Source: Dama dama
Taxonomy: Eukaryota > Chordata > Mammalia > Artiodactyla > Cervidae
Length of the DNA: 64,000 bases
NCBI RefSeq assembly: GCF_033118175.1
Contig: NC_083691.1
Coordinates: forward strand, 61,594,001 to 61,658,000
Direction: 5' to 3'
Shown one piece after another: positions 9,951-20,402 of this stretch; position 1 is the stretch's first letter, and each line of letters opens with the position of its first letter. The notes beneath the pieces are model-generated. The model did no database searches. It saw only the letters and a list, made by a program, of their open reading frames with translations, and was not told where the DNA came from. The translations under genes were made by a program, and so were the position numbers.

Positions 9951-11435
9951 TGTAGCCACAGGACCTCATAGGGTGAAAAATCAGGCCTGGCTGCGTAATT
10001 TGGGGAGTCATAAGAGATGAAGGCTTTTTGTCTATGGGAACAAAATGTTCCTTGATTAATCCCATACCTTCCTTGGAACACTCCAGCATGTGGCAGAGCA
10101 GACTTCCCTCTATTAGTTATTCTACAGCTGTTTACCTTTCCTTATTTCCCACTGGAATTATTACCTTTTGTAAAGAATAAAGACTTGACAGAGCTAAAGT
10201 CGCAGGCTCCAGTCCTTTGACAAACTTGTGTATATCATTGCCCTGAATACTTTTGGACTTCTACTATATATATATATTTCCATAAATAATATAAACCATT
10301 GTTTTATGTATTTTAAAATTTTACAGATCTTTTCAACAAGATGTAAACACACATGGCCAGAGACTTGATCTTTTTGTAAAGCTGCCAACCTCAGTGAGCA
10401 GTTAGTGTGGTGTTCGCACTTGACCAGATGGGAGAAGATAGAACCTGGGAGGTGGCTTTGCCTTTCACATGCACCTTTCTCTTCTCAGATCCCTCCGCCA
10501 GGGCCTGACATTTATTTCTGAAGGCTTTTGAAAGACTCTGGACCAAGACTTTAGCTCATAAAAGCTTAAAGGTCTGTTCTCCAAGGAGCCTGTTTATGGA
10601 GAAACACCTGAGAGTGAACATTTAAAAGCTAAAGAATGAATGCATCTCCACTGAGTGAATTTGGAGGGTGGATGGGAAACTTTTGGTCCCCGCCTTGGGG
10701 TACTCCAGAGTGAAACAGCATCAAGCAATGAGGCTCTATTGACCTCTCTGACTAACATTAGTTCCCAGACCTGGAGAGGAAGATGCCACTCATTGTGACT
10801 GTCCCAATTCAGGAACAAGGCTCTCTCTGACAGGGATGTCTTAGAAAATTCTGTACTTGGTCCCCTCATGATAAAATGAGGTGCAACAATGCTGTCTTCC
10901 TTTTCGAACAACCTTGTTTCCAACCAGGGTGGATAAATGGAAAAGAAGAGGGTGAAAGACCCCAGCCCTCTGACTGTAGAAGCTGAGGAGGGGTCAGTTC
11001 CTTTGGCCCCAGAGGGTGAAGGCACGGCACGAAGGGTGAAGGAGCTGGGCCTTCTCTCATTTCCCTTGCTTTCCTCCCTCCCTTCCTCTTTCTTTCATTT
11101 GTTCTTTACAAATATCAAGGAATTGTCAAACTTCTTGTTTCAACTAGTTGCACTTTAGTATGATTTGATTTGAGTTGATTTTTTTCTAAGCTGAAGGAAC
11201 GCTAGTTGGCACGGGTCTTTTTGTGTCGGTAAAAGGAACCAACAAAGAAAAGAGGTACGGAAAGTTCCCTTTTGATACAAGAACAATTTGTCATGAGATT
11301 CTGCACACCCAAATACCCAGACTTGCAGGGAGTATTTTTCCCATCAGTTATGCACCCAAGACTGTGTTCTTTCCCTTGTTTCCTCTCTGACACTTTTGCA
11401 TGTGTGCTGAATACAATAAAGTTGCTTAGTTTCTT
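9951..11435. other. Unassigned sequence with unrecognised open frames
   Basis: The longest open frame is 143 codons on the minus strand (10594-11025). It matches no family I know and sits in non-repetitive DNA without an exon context I can see. Pyrimidine-rich DNA occurs around 11055-11100. No repeat identified. Confidence 0.4.
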
Positions 11436-11439
11436 GAGC

Positions 11440-11459
11440 TTTTTTTTTTTTTTTTTTCC
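11440..11459. repeat. Poly-T tract
   Basis: A run of about 18 T. It could be the tail of a minus-strand retroelement, but the sequence to its right is not a repeat I recognise. Confidence 0.8.
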
Positions 11460-11549
11460 AGTTATTTAACAACTTTCAAGTGGAGAAAAATTTGGGTCTT
11501 TTTAATTTGATTTTTGACTTTATTTTAAATGCATGTGTGTCTCCTTTCT

Positions 11550-11890
11550 GTTTGCTAAACAGTAATTGCGGATCTTTCTGGCCACCTTTAATACTCCCAG
11601 CTAATTATCCTGAAATAAATCTCTTTCAAGCCCGCATGCCAGCAGTTCTGGGATCCGAGCGGTTCTTTCAGCTCCCGGCTGCCTGTCACTCAAATGGGCC
11701 TCAGCTGCAACTCCGAACGATGAGTATTAACCTCCCGCTGGGAAGATTCGCCCAATCTCCCCACTTCCAACAGCAGCTCCCAGGGCCGCACCACGCTCCT
11801 ACCTGTTAGCCTAAGCTGGGATTTTCTTTTGCTAACGCTGTGATTTTGAAAAGTGGAAGAGGATTCCTGGGAGAAAGACACTCAGTTAAC
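11550..11890. promoter_or_regulatory. Candidate conserved non-coding element
   Basis: This is a non-repeat stretch with unusual CpG retention for the window: CpGs fall at GATCCGAGCGG, CTCCGAACGATG, CTCCCGCTGG, GATTCGCCC, GGGCCGCACCACGC and CTAACGCTG. It also contains AATTATCCTG and CTCAAATGGG. It has no open-frame signature. Calling it regulatory is inference from base composition and lack of repeat content only. Confidence 0.25.
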
Positions 11891-12555
11891 CTTCTCCTAA
11901 TTGCCATTCAAGATGGGAAAGGGAGAGGAAGACGGTGACTGTCCCGGAGGGGTGGCTGGGTTGTGGAGTTGCCCACAGCCTCGCCAGGAAGCACTGGTCT
12001 GCTGGTGAGTGTGGCGAGGCATCTGCGTTTGCAGGATCCTACCCTTGGACGGCGGATGGCTGATGTCTGGGGACAGGTCTCAATTCAGACCCTGTGTCTT
12101 CTCTGATGTCATCCCTCCTCCTCAGTGCTCACTGTTGTTCACCGGACTCTCCTTCTTCTTCCACCCTCTGCTAATCCCTTGCAGGTTTCCTCTTGCCTTG
12201 TTCAGCAAGATTTTGTGCGTTCTTGCTGAGCCCTGGCCTGTTTATTTGTTCAGAGTTTTGTGATTGGACCCACCTCTCCTGGGTAAGGCCGTGTCCTCCT
12301 CTCCCTCTTGTTTCCCTTCTGATTCCAAATGCTTTCCTGCTTCCTCAGTAGGTCCTTCTGGTGAGATAGGGGAGTGGCTCTTTAGGCGGGCCCCCGAGCA
12401 CAGTGGGTAGAGCAAGGTACTGCAGCAACACTGCCTGATGCCAGGTGATGAAAGCATGGGGGGATAAATGTAGGCATAGAAACAGTTCTTGTCCCCCCGT
12501 AGTAGGCCACCTTCTTCCCAGACTGGCCTTTCTGACACCTCTTCTTTTCATACTG
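11891..12555. other. Unassigned sequence, pyrimidine-rich
   Basis: CT-rich stretches occur at about 12110-12190 and 12285-12350. No gene or repeat was recognised. Confidence 0.4.
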
Positions 12556-12912
12556 TGAAAGACTAGTTATCTGCCGATTGCCAGTACCCCTCCTTGTGGG
12601 AAGAATTCTGCTTTCTGGTGATTGGTTCGTGATTGACTTTGGTCAATAAATGTTAACTAAAGCTGATGTGTGTCACTTCCAGGTGAAAGCCATGAGAACC
12701 TAGTATTCTCTTTTCCTTCTGTCAATTTTGCTGGCAAAATTTCCAGTTGTCGCTGCTTTGTGAGCTTGGATCTTGTAGTGAGATGCCCTGGGTGATCTGT
12801 CATGGGTATATAGTGGGACAAGAAATAAACCTTTGTAGTTTTGTGCCATGGAGGTCTTGGTTTTTTTAAAAAACAAAGGCACCATAATCTAACCTATCCT
12901 GACTGATACACA
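12556..12912 (+). mobile_element. LTR-like ancient repeat (MaLR/ERVL style)
   Basis: The order of motifs is typical of an old mammalian LTR: GTGTGTCACTTCCAGGTGAA, then AGAAATAAACCTTTGTAG (a polyadenylation-type segment), and finally TAACCTATCCTGACTGATAC. I recognise the 3' half pattern but cannot name the subfamily. No coding sequence. Confidence 0.45.
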
Positions 12913-12930
12913 AATACACAAATAGACTTA

Positions 12931-14191
12931 CTAGGTTGGTGCAGAAGTAATCATGTGGGATTTTGCATTGTTGAAATTTGCCACTTGATATTGGAATACT
13001 TTCTTAAATAAATATAGTTATGTTACATATCATTTTAATGCACATTTCTCGCTTTATGTTTTGCTAATGACTTATTGCTTGCTGTTTATTTTATATTTAT
13101 TTTAGACTTGGGAAATGATGTTAGACAAAAAGCAAATTTGAGTGATGTTCTTATTTGACTTCAAAATGGGTCATAAAGCAGTGGAGACAATTCACAACAT
13201 CAACAATGCATTTGGCCCAGGAACTGCTAACAAACATACAATGCACTGGTGGTTCAAGAAGTTTTGCAAAGGAGAAACTTAAAGATGAGGAGTGCAGTGG
13301 CTGGCCATAGGAAGTTGCCAATGACACTTGAGACCTATCATTGAAGCTGATCCTCTTACAACTATACAAGAAGTTGCCAAAGAACTCAGTGTTAATCATT
13401 CTATGGTCATTTGGCATTTGAAGCAAATTGGAAAGTTTAAAAAGCTTGATAAGTGGGTACCTCATGAGCTGACCACAAATCAAAAAAAAAATGCCATTTT
13501 GAAGTGTAGTCTTCTCTTATTCTACACAACAATGAACAATTTCTTGGTTGGATTGTGATGTGTGACAAAAAGTGGATTTTATACAACAACTGGCAATGAC
13601 CAGCTCAGTGGTTGGACTGAGAAGAAGCTCCAAAGCCCTTCCCAAAGCCAAACTTGCACCAAAAAAAAGTCATAGTCACTGTTTGGTGGTCTGCTGCCCA
13701 TCTGATCCACTACAATTTTCTAAATCCAAGCAAAACCATTACATTTGAGAAGTATGCTCAGCAAATTAATGAGATGCACCAAAACCTGCAACACCTGCAG
13801 CCAGCATTGGTCAATAGAAAGGGCCCAGTTTTTTTGCACAATGATGCCTGACTGCATGTCGCACCACCAACGCTTCAAAACTTGAATGAATTGGGCTATG
13901 AAGTTTTGCCTCATTTACCATATTTACCTGACCTCTCACCAACAGACTACCACTTCTTCAAGCATCTTGACAACTTTTTGCAGGGAAAGTGCTTCCACAA
14001 CCAGCAGGAAGCAGAAGATGATTTCCAGGAATTTGTCAAATCCTGAAGTGCAGATTTTTATGCTATAGGAATAAACAAACTTCTCATTGGCAAAAATATG
14101 TAGATTATAATGGTTCCTATTTTAACTGATAAAGATATGTTTGAGCCTAGTTATAATGAATGCTTCAGAACTGCAATTACATTTGTACCAA
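12931..14191 (+). mobile_element. Second Hsmar1-like mariner, right end lost
   Basis: The left terminus CTAGGTTGGTGCAGAAGTAA follows a TA at 12929-12930. The interior is colinear with the copy at 8221-9452. Transposase remnants include PIIEADPLTTIQEVAKEL (from 13328), a frame at 13654-13851 covering the region before the second catalytic block, and TDYHFFKHL near 13948. The first catalytic Asp is still encoded (IVMCDKKWIL). At the second block the order reads His-Asn-Asp and a stop follows, so it is inactive. The right end stops at TTTGTACCA (14182-14190), about 6 bp short of the expected terminus, where BovB begins. Confidence 0.9.
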
Positions 14192-15716
14192 GAGTCAGAC
14201 ATCCTGGAATGTGAAGTCAAGTGGGCCTTAGAAAGCATTACTGTGAACAAAGCTAGTGGAGGTGATGGAATTCCAGTTGAGCTGTTTCAAATCCTGAAAG
14301 ATGATGCTGTGAAAGTGCTGCACTCAATATGCCAGCAAATTTGGAAAACTCAGCAGTGGCCACAGGACTTGAAAAGGTCAGTTTTCATTCCAATCCCAAA
14401 GAAAGGCAATCCCAAAGAATGCTCAAACTACCGCACAATTGCACTCATCTCACACGCTAGTAAAGTAATGCTCAAAATTCTCCAAGTCAGGCTTTAGCAA
14501 TACGTGAACCATGAACTTCCAGATGTTCAAGCTGGTTTTAGAAAAGGCAGAGGAACCAGAGATCAAATTGCCAACATCTGCTGGATCATCGAAAAAGCAA
14601 GAGTTCCAGAAAAACATCTATTTCTGCTTTACTGACTATGCCAAAGCCTTCGACTGTGTGGATCACAATAAACTGTGGAAAATTCTGAAAGAGATGGGAA
14701 TACCAGACCACCTGACCTGCCTCTTGAGAAACCTGTATGCAGGTCAGGAAGCAACAGTTAGAATTGGACATGGACCAACAGACTGGTTCCAAATAGGAAA
14801 AGGAGTACGTCAAGGCTGTATATTGTCACCCTGCTTATTTAACTTATATGCAGAGTACATCATGAGAGACACTGGGCTGGAAGAAGCACAAGCTGGAATC
14901 AAGATTGCCGGGAGAAATATAAAAAACCTCAGATATGCAGATGACACCACCCTTATGGCAGAAAGTGAAGAAGAACTAAAAAGCCTTTTGATGAAAGTGA
15001 AAGAGGAGAGTGAAAAAGTTGGCTTAAAGCTCAACATTCAGAAAACTAAGATCATGGCATCTGGTCCCATCACTTCATGGGAAATAGATGGGGAAACAGG
15101 GGAAACAGTGGCTGACTTTATTTTTGGGGGCTCCAAAATCACTGTATATGGTGATTGCAGCCATGAGATTAAAAGACGCTTACTCCTTGAAAGGAAAGTT
15201 ATGACCAACCTAGATAGCATATTAAAAAGCAGAGACATTACTTTGCCAACAAAGGTCCATCTAGTCAAGGCTATGGTTTTTCCAGTGGTCATGTATGAAT
15301 GTGAGAATTGGACTGTGAAGAAAGCTGAGCGCCGAAAAATTGATGCTTTTGAACTGTGGTGTTGGAGAAGACCCTTGAGGGTCCCTTGGATTGCAAGGAG
15401 ATCCAACCAGTCCATCCTGAAGGAGATCAGTCCTGGGTGTTCATTGGAAGGACTGATGCTGAAGCTGAAACTCCAATACTTTGGCCACCTCATGCAAAGA
15501 GTCAACTCATTGGAAAAGACCCTGATGCTGGGAGGGATTGTGGGCAGGAGGAGAAGGGGACGACAGAGGATGAGATGGCTGGATGGCATCACCGACTCGA
15601 TGGACATGAGTTTGAGTAAACTCTGGGAGTTGGAGGTGCATAGGGAGGCCTGGCATGCTATGATTCATGGGGTCACAGAGTCGGACATGACTGAGCTACT
15701 GAACTGAACTGAACTG
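14191..15716 (+). mobile_element. BovB (RTE) LINE, longest copy in the window
   Basis: About 1.5 kb of BovB in plus orientation. It starts inside the coding region just upstream of the reverse transcriptase and runs to the 3' end with its GAACT repeats (15698-15716). The 5' half of BovB (endonuclease) is absent. No target duplication is visible: the left flank is the mariner end and the right flank is TATATCCCAG. The coding remnant is described separately. Confidence 0.96.
14195..15707 (+). pseudogene. BovB reverse transcriptase remnant, two disablements
   Basis: The RT core is readable from about 14600. Block A is CFTDYAKAFDCVDHNKLW (codons 39-56 of the frame starting at 14511), block B is GKGVRQGCILSPCLFNLYAE, and block C is RYADDTTLMAES with the catalytic YADD at 14934-14945. 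The C-terminal basic region follows and the frame ends at 15707. Upstream, the frame from 14141 is also BovB but ends at a TAG (14495-14497) where related copies carry a Gln codon. A 2-nt deletion near 14600 (GCAAGAGTTCC where GCAAGAGAGTTCC is usual) then changes frame. The first roughly 30 residues of the open frame beginning at 14511 are therefore out of the ancestral frame and are not real BovB protein. Confidence 0.93.
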
Positions 15717-16899
15717 AATATATCCCAGTGTGGTTTCTTTTCCTTAAACTTTAAATATATACTTTTTAACTACTTCTGAAGAAAGATCTTTTTCTAGTTA
15801 GCTAGCCCCCTATTCTTTTCAGCGTTGGAAAGTAGAGATCAGAAACCCAAATCCTGGCCAAAGAGAAAGAGATATGTTTTTGTTTAGATGGCGGAATGAG
15901 ACAGATGAGTCTTACGTCATCATCAGATCCCAGATAGCTCCTATGTCTGCATTTCAAGTCTCAAGATATCAAAGGAGAACCGCCACATAGAGTTGCAAGG
16001 TTGTGCACTGAGCACCTAAGTGGCAGGACATTTTCAAAGACCACAGTGTGAGTGGCTTATAAACCCTTTGCTGGGTTCCTCTAGCAGAAGGTCTATTTAT
16101 AAGAAATTTTTGGGAGCAAGGGAGTAACTGCATTCCACCAGCAACAGAAAACTAGAGAATTCATTCCAATGATGCACTGGAAATGGCTCAAGTCCTCAAG
16201 AAAATTATAAGGAGAGGACTCTTACCACTTTGTATCTTTGGCATAAGTTAAGCAAAATGTTAGTGCCTGATACTTTTAGCCATTCTCATTTGGCCCTTAA
16301 CTTTAGCTCCAGGGAGGCCCCTTAAATTTGTACTGAATTGTGTTTTGGAGAATTGTTTCCTGATTTTCCCTTTGTGTAGGCTGTGCCTTCTGGGTCTCTC
16401 CAATAGGGGGAGCTCAGTAGATTTCACCCAACCGTTCTCTCTTTTGGGCTTTTCTTCTTTCAGTTCTTGCCCTGCATTACTTTTGTCTGCTAAACCCTTG
16501 GTCTTGATTGGTGCCCTAAGATAGACTCGTGTTTTACTCCCATTGAGCATTTAATTACTCCCATTAAGCATGGCTTAACCTACAGTCACATGTTGGTCTT
16601 GGGTTTTCTTTCTCTAAGGATGTTCTGGCTTCAAATTCCAGCATGTAGCATAGATGAATACTATTAACTACCAGAAGGATCCTTTGCTGTTGCATATTTT
16701 TTTTTTAATCTGTAAGTCATCCTCCTACTGTCTACCGTGACAGTTATACAAGTGACTTTTGAATTTCACAATTAAAAAAAAAATTATGACATTGTAATCT
16801 ACTCCATCCATGGAAATGCATCACACTGAGGTTGTGAAATCAAAGAATAAGGATAAACAATCATCAATAAAAACAATAAGAAAGTATCTTTTGAATTGA
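15717..16899. other. Unassigned sequence
   Basis: A 96-codon lysine-rich open frame on the minus strand (16260-16550) is not recognised. A 17-bp direct repeat with one mismatch occurs at 16534-16550 and 16555-16571 (period 21). No repeat family identified. Confidence 0.45.
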
Positions 16900-17048
16900 A
16901 AGACATTGCATTGTGATAGGAAGAGTTCTATTCCCAGCTCTGCCACTGATTGTGTGACCTTGCACAGATCACTTAACTTCTCTGAGCCTCAGTTTTCCTA
17001 TCTGTAATATGTACAAGGATTCTTTCTAGTTCCAGCATTTTACATTTC
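16900..17048 (+). mobile_element. MIR SINE
   Basis: CCCAGCTCTGCCACTGATTG, TGTGTGACCTTGCACAGATC, ACTTAACTTCTCTGAGCCTC and AGTTTTCCTATCTGTAATA are a good match in order to the MIR core. Confidence 0.88.
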
Positions 17049-17184
17049 TGGAATGTAATGTTTATAAATATTTAATCATATTAACTTCAAAAATGTATTT
17101 CCATGTATGGAAGTTTCTTAGACTTCCTGGGAGTTCTTGCTATTGCTTTTGATAACCTTTTCATTGGGCTGATTTATTAACCCT

Positions 17185-17350
17185 TAAAAAATTCATTCAA
17201 CCAATCTTGTGAAATTAGCAAGGAAAATTATCTTTATTTCACAGTTGAGACCTATTGAGATTGTGTACTTTGTCCAAAATTATATATACCTGTCAGTGGC
17301 AGAAGTGGATCAGGACTCAGAAATAAAGTCTTTTATACCCATACCCTATA
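17185..17350 (-). mobile_element. MIR SINE, reverse orientation
   Basis: ATCTTTATTTCACAGTTGAG, GTACTTTGTCCAAAATTATA and GTCAGTGGCAGAAGTGGATC mirror the reverse MIR core (ccattttacagatgagg ... taacttgcccaaggtcac ... agtggcagagcc). Confidence 0.65.
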
Positions 17351-17469
17351 CTAGACAAGACTGAGTTGTCTCTCCCATGCTATTACTAAAGTGGGAGTTA
17401 TTGAGACATGCTCTACCATAATAACAATGTTCAATCAGTACTAGTGGAATGTATTTTATACATTTACTC

Positions 17470-17565
17470 GTGAGTAAAGTGTGTTCCCTAGCCTCAAAGA
17501 GGGTATGTTCTTATGAGGGTCAGTTATATAAACAAATGTGGAAAGTGCTATGATAAGGTATTTTC
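17470..17565 (-). mobile_element. Possible L2 fragment
   Basis: CCTCAAAGAGGGTATGTTC, ATAAACAAATGTGGAAAGTG and CTATGATAAGG parallel the L2 reverse reading (ccctcaaggagcttacattc ... ataagtgctatgata). Weak. Confidence 0.35.
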
Positions 17566-18610
17566 AGGACTTCCTCTTCCAATCAGGATAGAATAACAGG
17601 GGCTGGGTTTACTCTCCCACCCAAGCAACTGTAAAACTGGACAAAATATATGAAATAATGGCTTTCAAGTCATTGGTTATAAGGCAACAAAGAACAGTAA
17701 CCCTGAAATATGGGAAACAAATGAGATGAATCCTATGATCACTCCAGCTTATGTCTAAAAAGAGTCTCCACAGGTACAGGGAAGAAGAACTCAGTGGATC
17801 CCATCTGGTTTTCTGAGTTTAGAATAGAAAACTTGGAAATTTATGGAGGCAGAGTCTAGAGTTCACAGGGCAAAGTAGCAGAGTAGAGAGCTCTTCATAG
17901 AGAAAAAGCTCCAGAGATCTATAGAGGGTCCCATCATGTTGTCAACTGAGTGTTACTGATCATGCATGTGAGGAAGCTGTACAAGGCTGCAGAAAGAATC
18001 ACCTAAAAGGATTAGAGGAAGAATATCTTTGAAAATCATACAGGGGCAGGAATGGTTGCTGTTTTCATCATCTGGAGTAGAAAACTAGAGAAATCACAGG
18101 ACACTGAGGAGAATATTTGGAAGAGTTTTGAGTCAGTAGTGGAAAAAAATAGGCAAAAATTAAATGTTGGTCCTACCCAAGGAAGCTTTTAAACAAATAA
18201 GACATGCAAAGAGGTGGGAAAAAATGATCCATAATGAAGAGAAAAATCTATCAAAACCAACTAAGAAATTATAAAGATGATAGAATTTATAGATAAGAAC
18301 TCTAAAATAGTTATAGATGCTTTAAATTTACAAATTAAAGAAACTAGCATTACTATTGAGCATGGAAGGTAGAGACATGGAATACATACAAATATAATGT
18401 CAGGTGAAAGATATACTGGATGAGATGACCAACAGATAAAACATTGCAGACGAAAGCATCTGTGAACCTGAGGACACAGTAATAGGAACTGCAGCAAATA
18501 AAACATGGAGAGGAAAACAGGCTGAAAAACAGCAACAACAAAAGCAGAACACCTGTGAAATGTGTGACAGCTCCATGTGGCCTAATATATGTGTAACTAT
18601 AGTCCTTAAA

Positions 18611-18865
18611 GGGCTTCCCTAGTAACTCAGTTGGGAAAGAAGCCCACTCCAGTATTCTTGGGCTTTCCTTATGGCTCAGCTGGTAAAGAACTCACCTGCA
18701 ATGCAGGAGACCTGGGTTTGATCCCTGGGTTGGGAAGATCCCCTGAAGAAGGGAAAGGCTACCGATTCCAGTATTCTGGCCTGGAGAATTCCATGGACTG
18801 TACAGTCCATGGGGTTGCAAAGAGTCAGACACAACTGAGTGACTTTGACTTTCACTTTCACATAC
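18611..18865 (+). mobile_element. Composite Bov-tA SINE in L1
   Basis: Two heads occur in tandem. GGGCTTCCCTAGTAACTCAG at 18611 joins directly to a tail-type CCACTCCAGTATTCTTG, then a second head (GGCTTTCCTTATGGCTCAGC) starts near 18660 and runs through a complete SINE to 18861. The sequence TCCTTAAA occurs at 18603-18610 and 18866-18873, so one target duplication encloses both parts. This suggests insertion as one composite unit. The second unit keeps GGTTTGATCCC where the B box lies. Confidence 0.85.
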
Positions 18866-19229
18866 TCCTTAAAAGGGAAGAGAGAAAAGCAGGACAGAAA
18901 AAAAATATTTGAGGAAATCATGGTTAAAATTTTCCATTAGAAATGAAAAAGTTAGTGGGAAATGGAACTTGATAGTTGTAGCATAAATGTAAAGTGGTGT
19001 TTTATCACTGAAAGGTAGCTTGTTATGAGTTAGAAAAGTAAGGTAAACTCTAAAGAAACAACTAAAATAACATAAAAATAGTTATAGTTAATAAACCAAA
19101 AAGCAAATAAAGTAGAATCATAAAATAATATTCAAGTAATCCAAAAGAAGGTGTGAAAGAAGTAAAAGAAAGTAGACAAATAGAAAATCAATGGCAATGT
19201 GATAGGTTAAAATCCAACCATATCATTGA

Positions 19230-19439
19230 AAGTGAAAGTGTTAGTTGCTCAGTTGTGCCCAACTCTGTGACCCCCTGGACTGTAGCAAGCCAGGCTCCTC
19301 TGTCCATGGAATTCTCCAGGCAAGAATACTGGAGTGGGTAACCATTCCCTCTCCAAGGGATCGTCCTCTCCAGGGATTGAGCTTGGATCTCCCACATTGC
19401 AGGCAGATTCTTTACCATCTGAGCCACCAGGGAAGCCTG
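19230..19439 (-). mobile_element. Bov-tA SINE, reverse orientation, in L1
   Basis: The plus reading opens with GAAAGTGTTAGTTGCTCAG and closes with TGAGCCACCAGGGAAGCC (reversed head). TATCATT at 19221-19227 and 19440-19446 is the probable target duplication. L1 sequence (AGTAAATGTAAATGG) resumes immediately after it. Confidence 0.93.
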
Positions 19440-19642
19440 TATCATTAAGTAAATGTAAATGGTCCAAAAATTCCAATCATAGGACAGAATTTGTCAGATT
19501 TGATTTAAAAAAAATCAAGACTCACCTCTATATTGCCTATAGGAAATATCCTTTAAAGACAAGAATAAGTCAAAAGTGAGAATATGAAAAAAAAATATAT
19601 CATACCGACATCAGAAAGAAAAAGGAAGAGTGACTGTTTTAT

Positions 19643-20027
19643 TTTTTTATTCTATAAATTTTTTAAATTCTTAAAAATAAACTATTTTTCATTAGGTAAC
19701 ATATACATAGTACAAATTCAAAAGGTTCAAAAGGTCCAAAAGGTGTTTAGTGAGTATTAAATCTCCCTCTTGTCTCTGTGTCCTGACCGCCTGTTTCCCC
19801 TTTTCAGAAGCAACCCTAGTCACACACATTCTATGTGTCCTTTCAGAGATATTCTTTGTATATGCAGACATTTCACCCACTTCAAACCTTGATGTACTTG
19901 AGACACTGTTCTTGAGGACAGGCCCCCAAATTAAGCTCTATCACCTATGAGACTCAGGATGAGGGGCTGAACCCTCTGGGTTCCAGTGTCTTCATCTTTC
20001 TAACTTTAACATTGAGTTCTCCTGCAG
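19643..20027 (-). mobile_element. L1 3'-end fragment inserted in the larger L1
   Basis: A T-rich left edge (reversed A tail) leads into AAATTCAAAAGGTTCAAAAG and later TGTCCTTTCAGAGATATTC, an old-L1 3' sequence read backwards. It is flanked by GAGTGACTGTTTTAT (19628-19642) and GAGCGGCTATTTTAT (20028-20042), which match at 12 of 15 bases. This is a decayed target duplication and both copies match the host L1. The element is therefore a retroposed, 5'-truncated L1 end. Confidence 0.7.
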
Positions 20028-20322
20028 GAGCGGCTATTTTATCACTGGACAAAAGTAGATTTCCGAAGAAAGAGTATTACCAAGAATAAAGAGTGCCATT
20101 TCATAGAGGTAAAAATGGTAATTCTTCACTGGGATATTACCATCCCAAGTATACAAGAGCAAAAACTCTTAGTTCTCTCAGAACTGCAAGCAAAAATAGA
20201 TTCACAATTATAGTCAGAAATTTTAGCTCCCATCTCCCAGTACTTAAGGACACAAATGGATGGAAAATCAGTAACGATAGGGGAAAACATTGTAAACCAA
20301 TGTTTTCTAGTTGACATTTGTA

Positions 20323-20402
20323 TTGAGTTGACCAAAGAGTTCATTTGGCTTTTTTGGCAAGATGTTATAGGAAAGCCCGAACGAACATTTTGGCTAACCC
20401 AG
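20323..20402. mobile_element. 80-bp mariner-type MITE (palindromic) in L1
   Basis: The left arm TTGAGTTGACCAAAGAGTTC and the reverse complement of the right arm (CTGGGTTAGCCAAAATGTTC) match with a few substitutions, so nearly the whole element is one imperfect palindrome with a short loop near 20358. It is flanked by TA at 20321-20322 and 20403-20404. Ruminant genomes carry many non-autonomous mariner MITEs of this form (GTTGGCCAAAAAGTTCGTTC-type ends). These termini differ from those of the two long mariners in this window, so a different mariner lineage mobilised it. Confidence 0.85.

Noticed and set aside
10594..11025. 143-codon open frame on the minus strand as a gene
   Set aside because: Composition gives no recognisable domain, and an overlapping frame on the same strand (10866-11060) is equally open, which suggests chance.
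14511..14600. N-terminal part of the 398-codon open frame as genuine protein
   Set aside because: The BovB sequence in this stretch is read in the wrong frame. The true frame is interrupted by a stop at 14495-14497 and rejoins after a 2-nt deletion near 14600.
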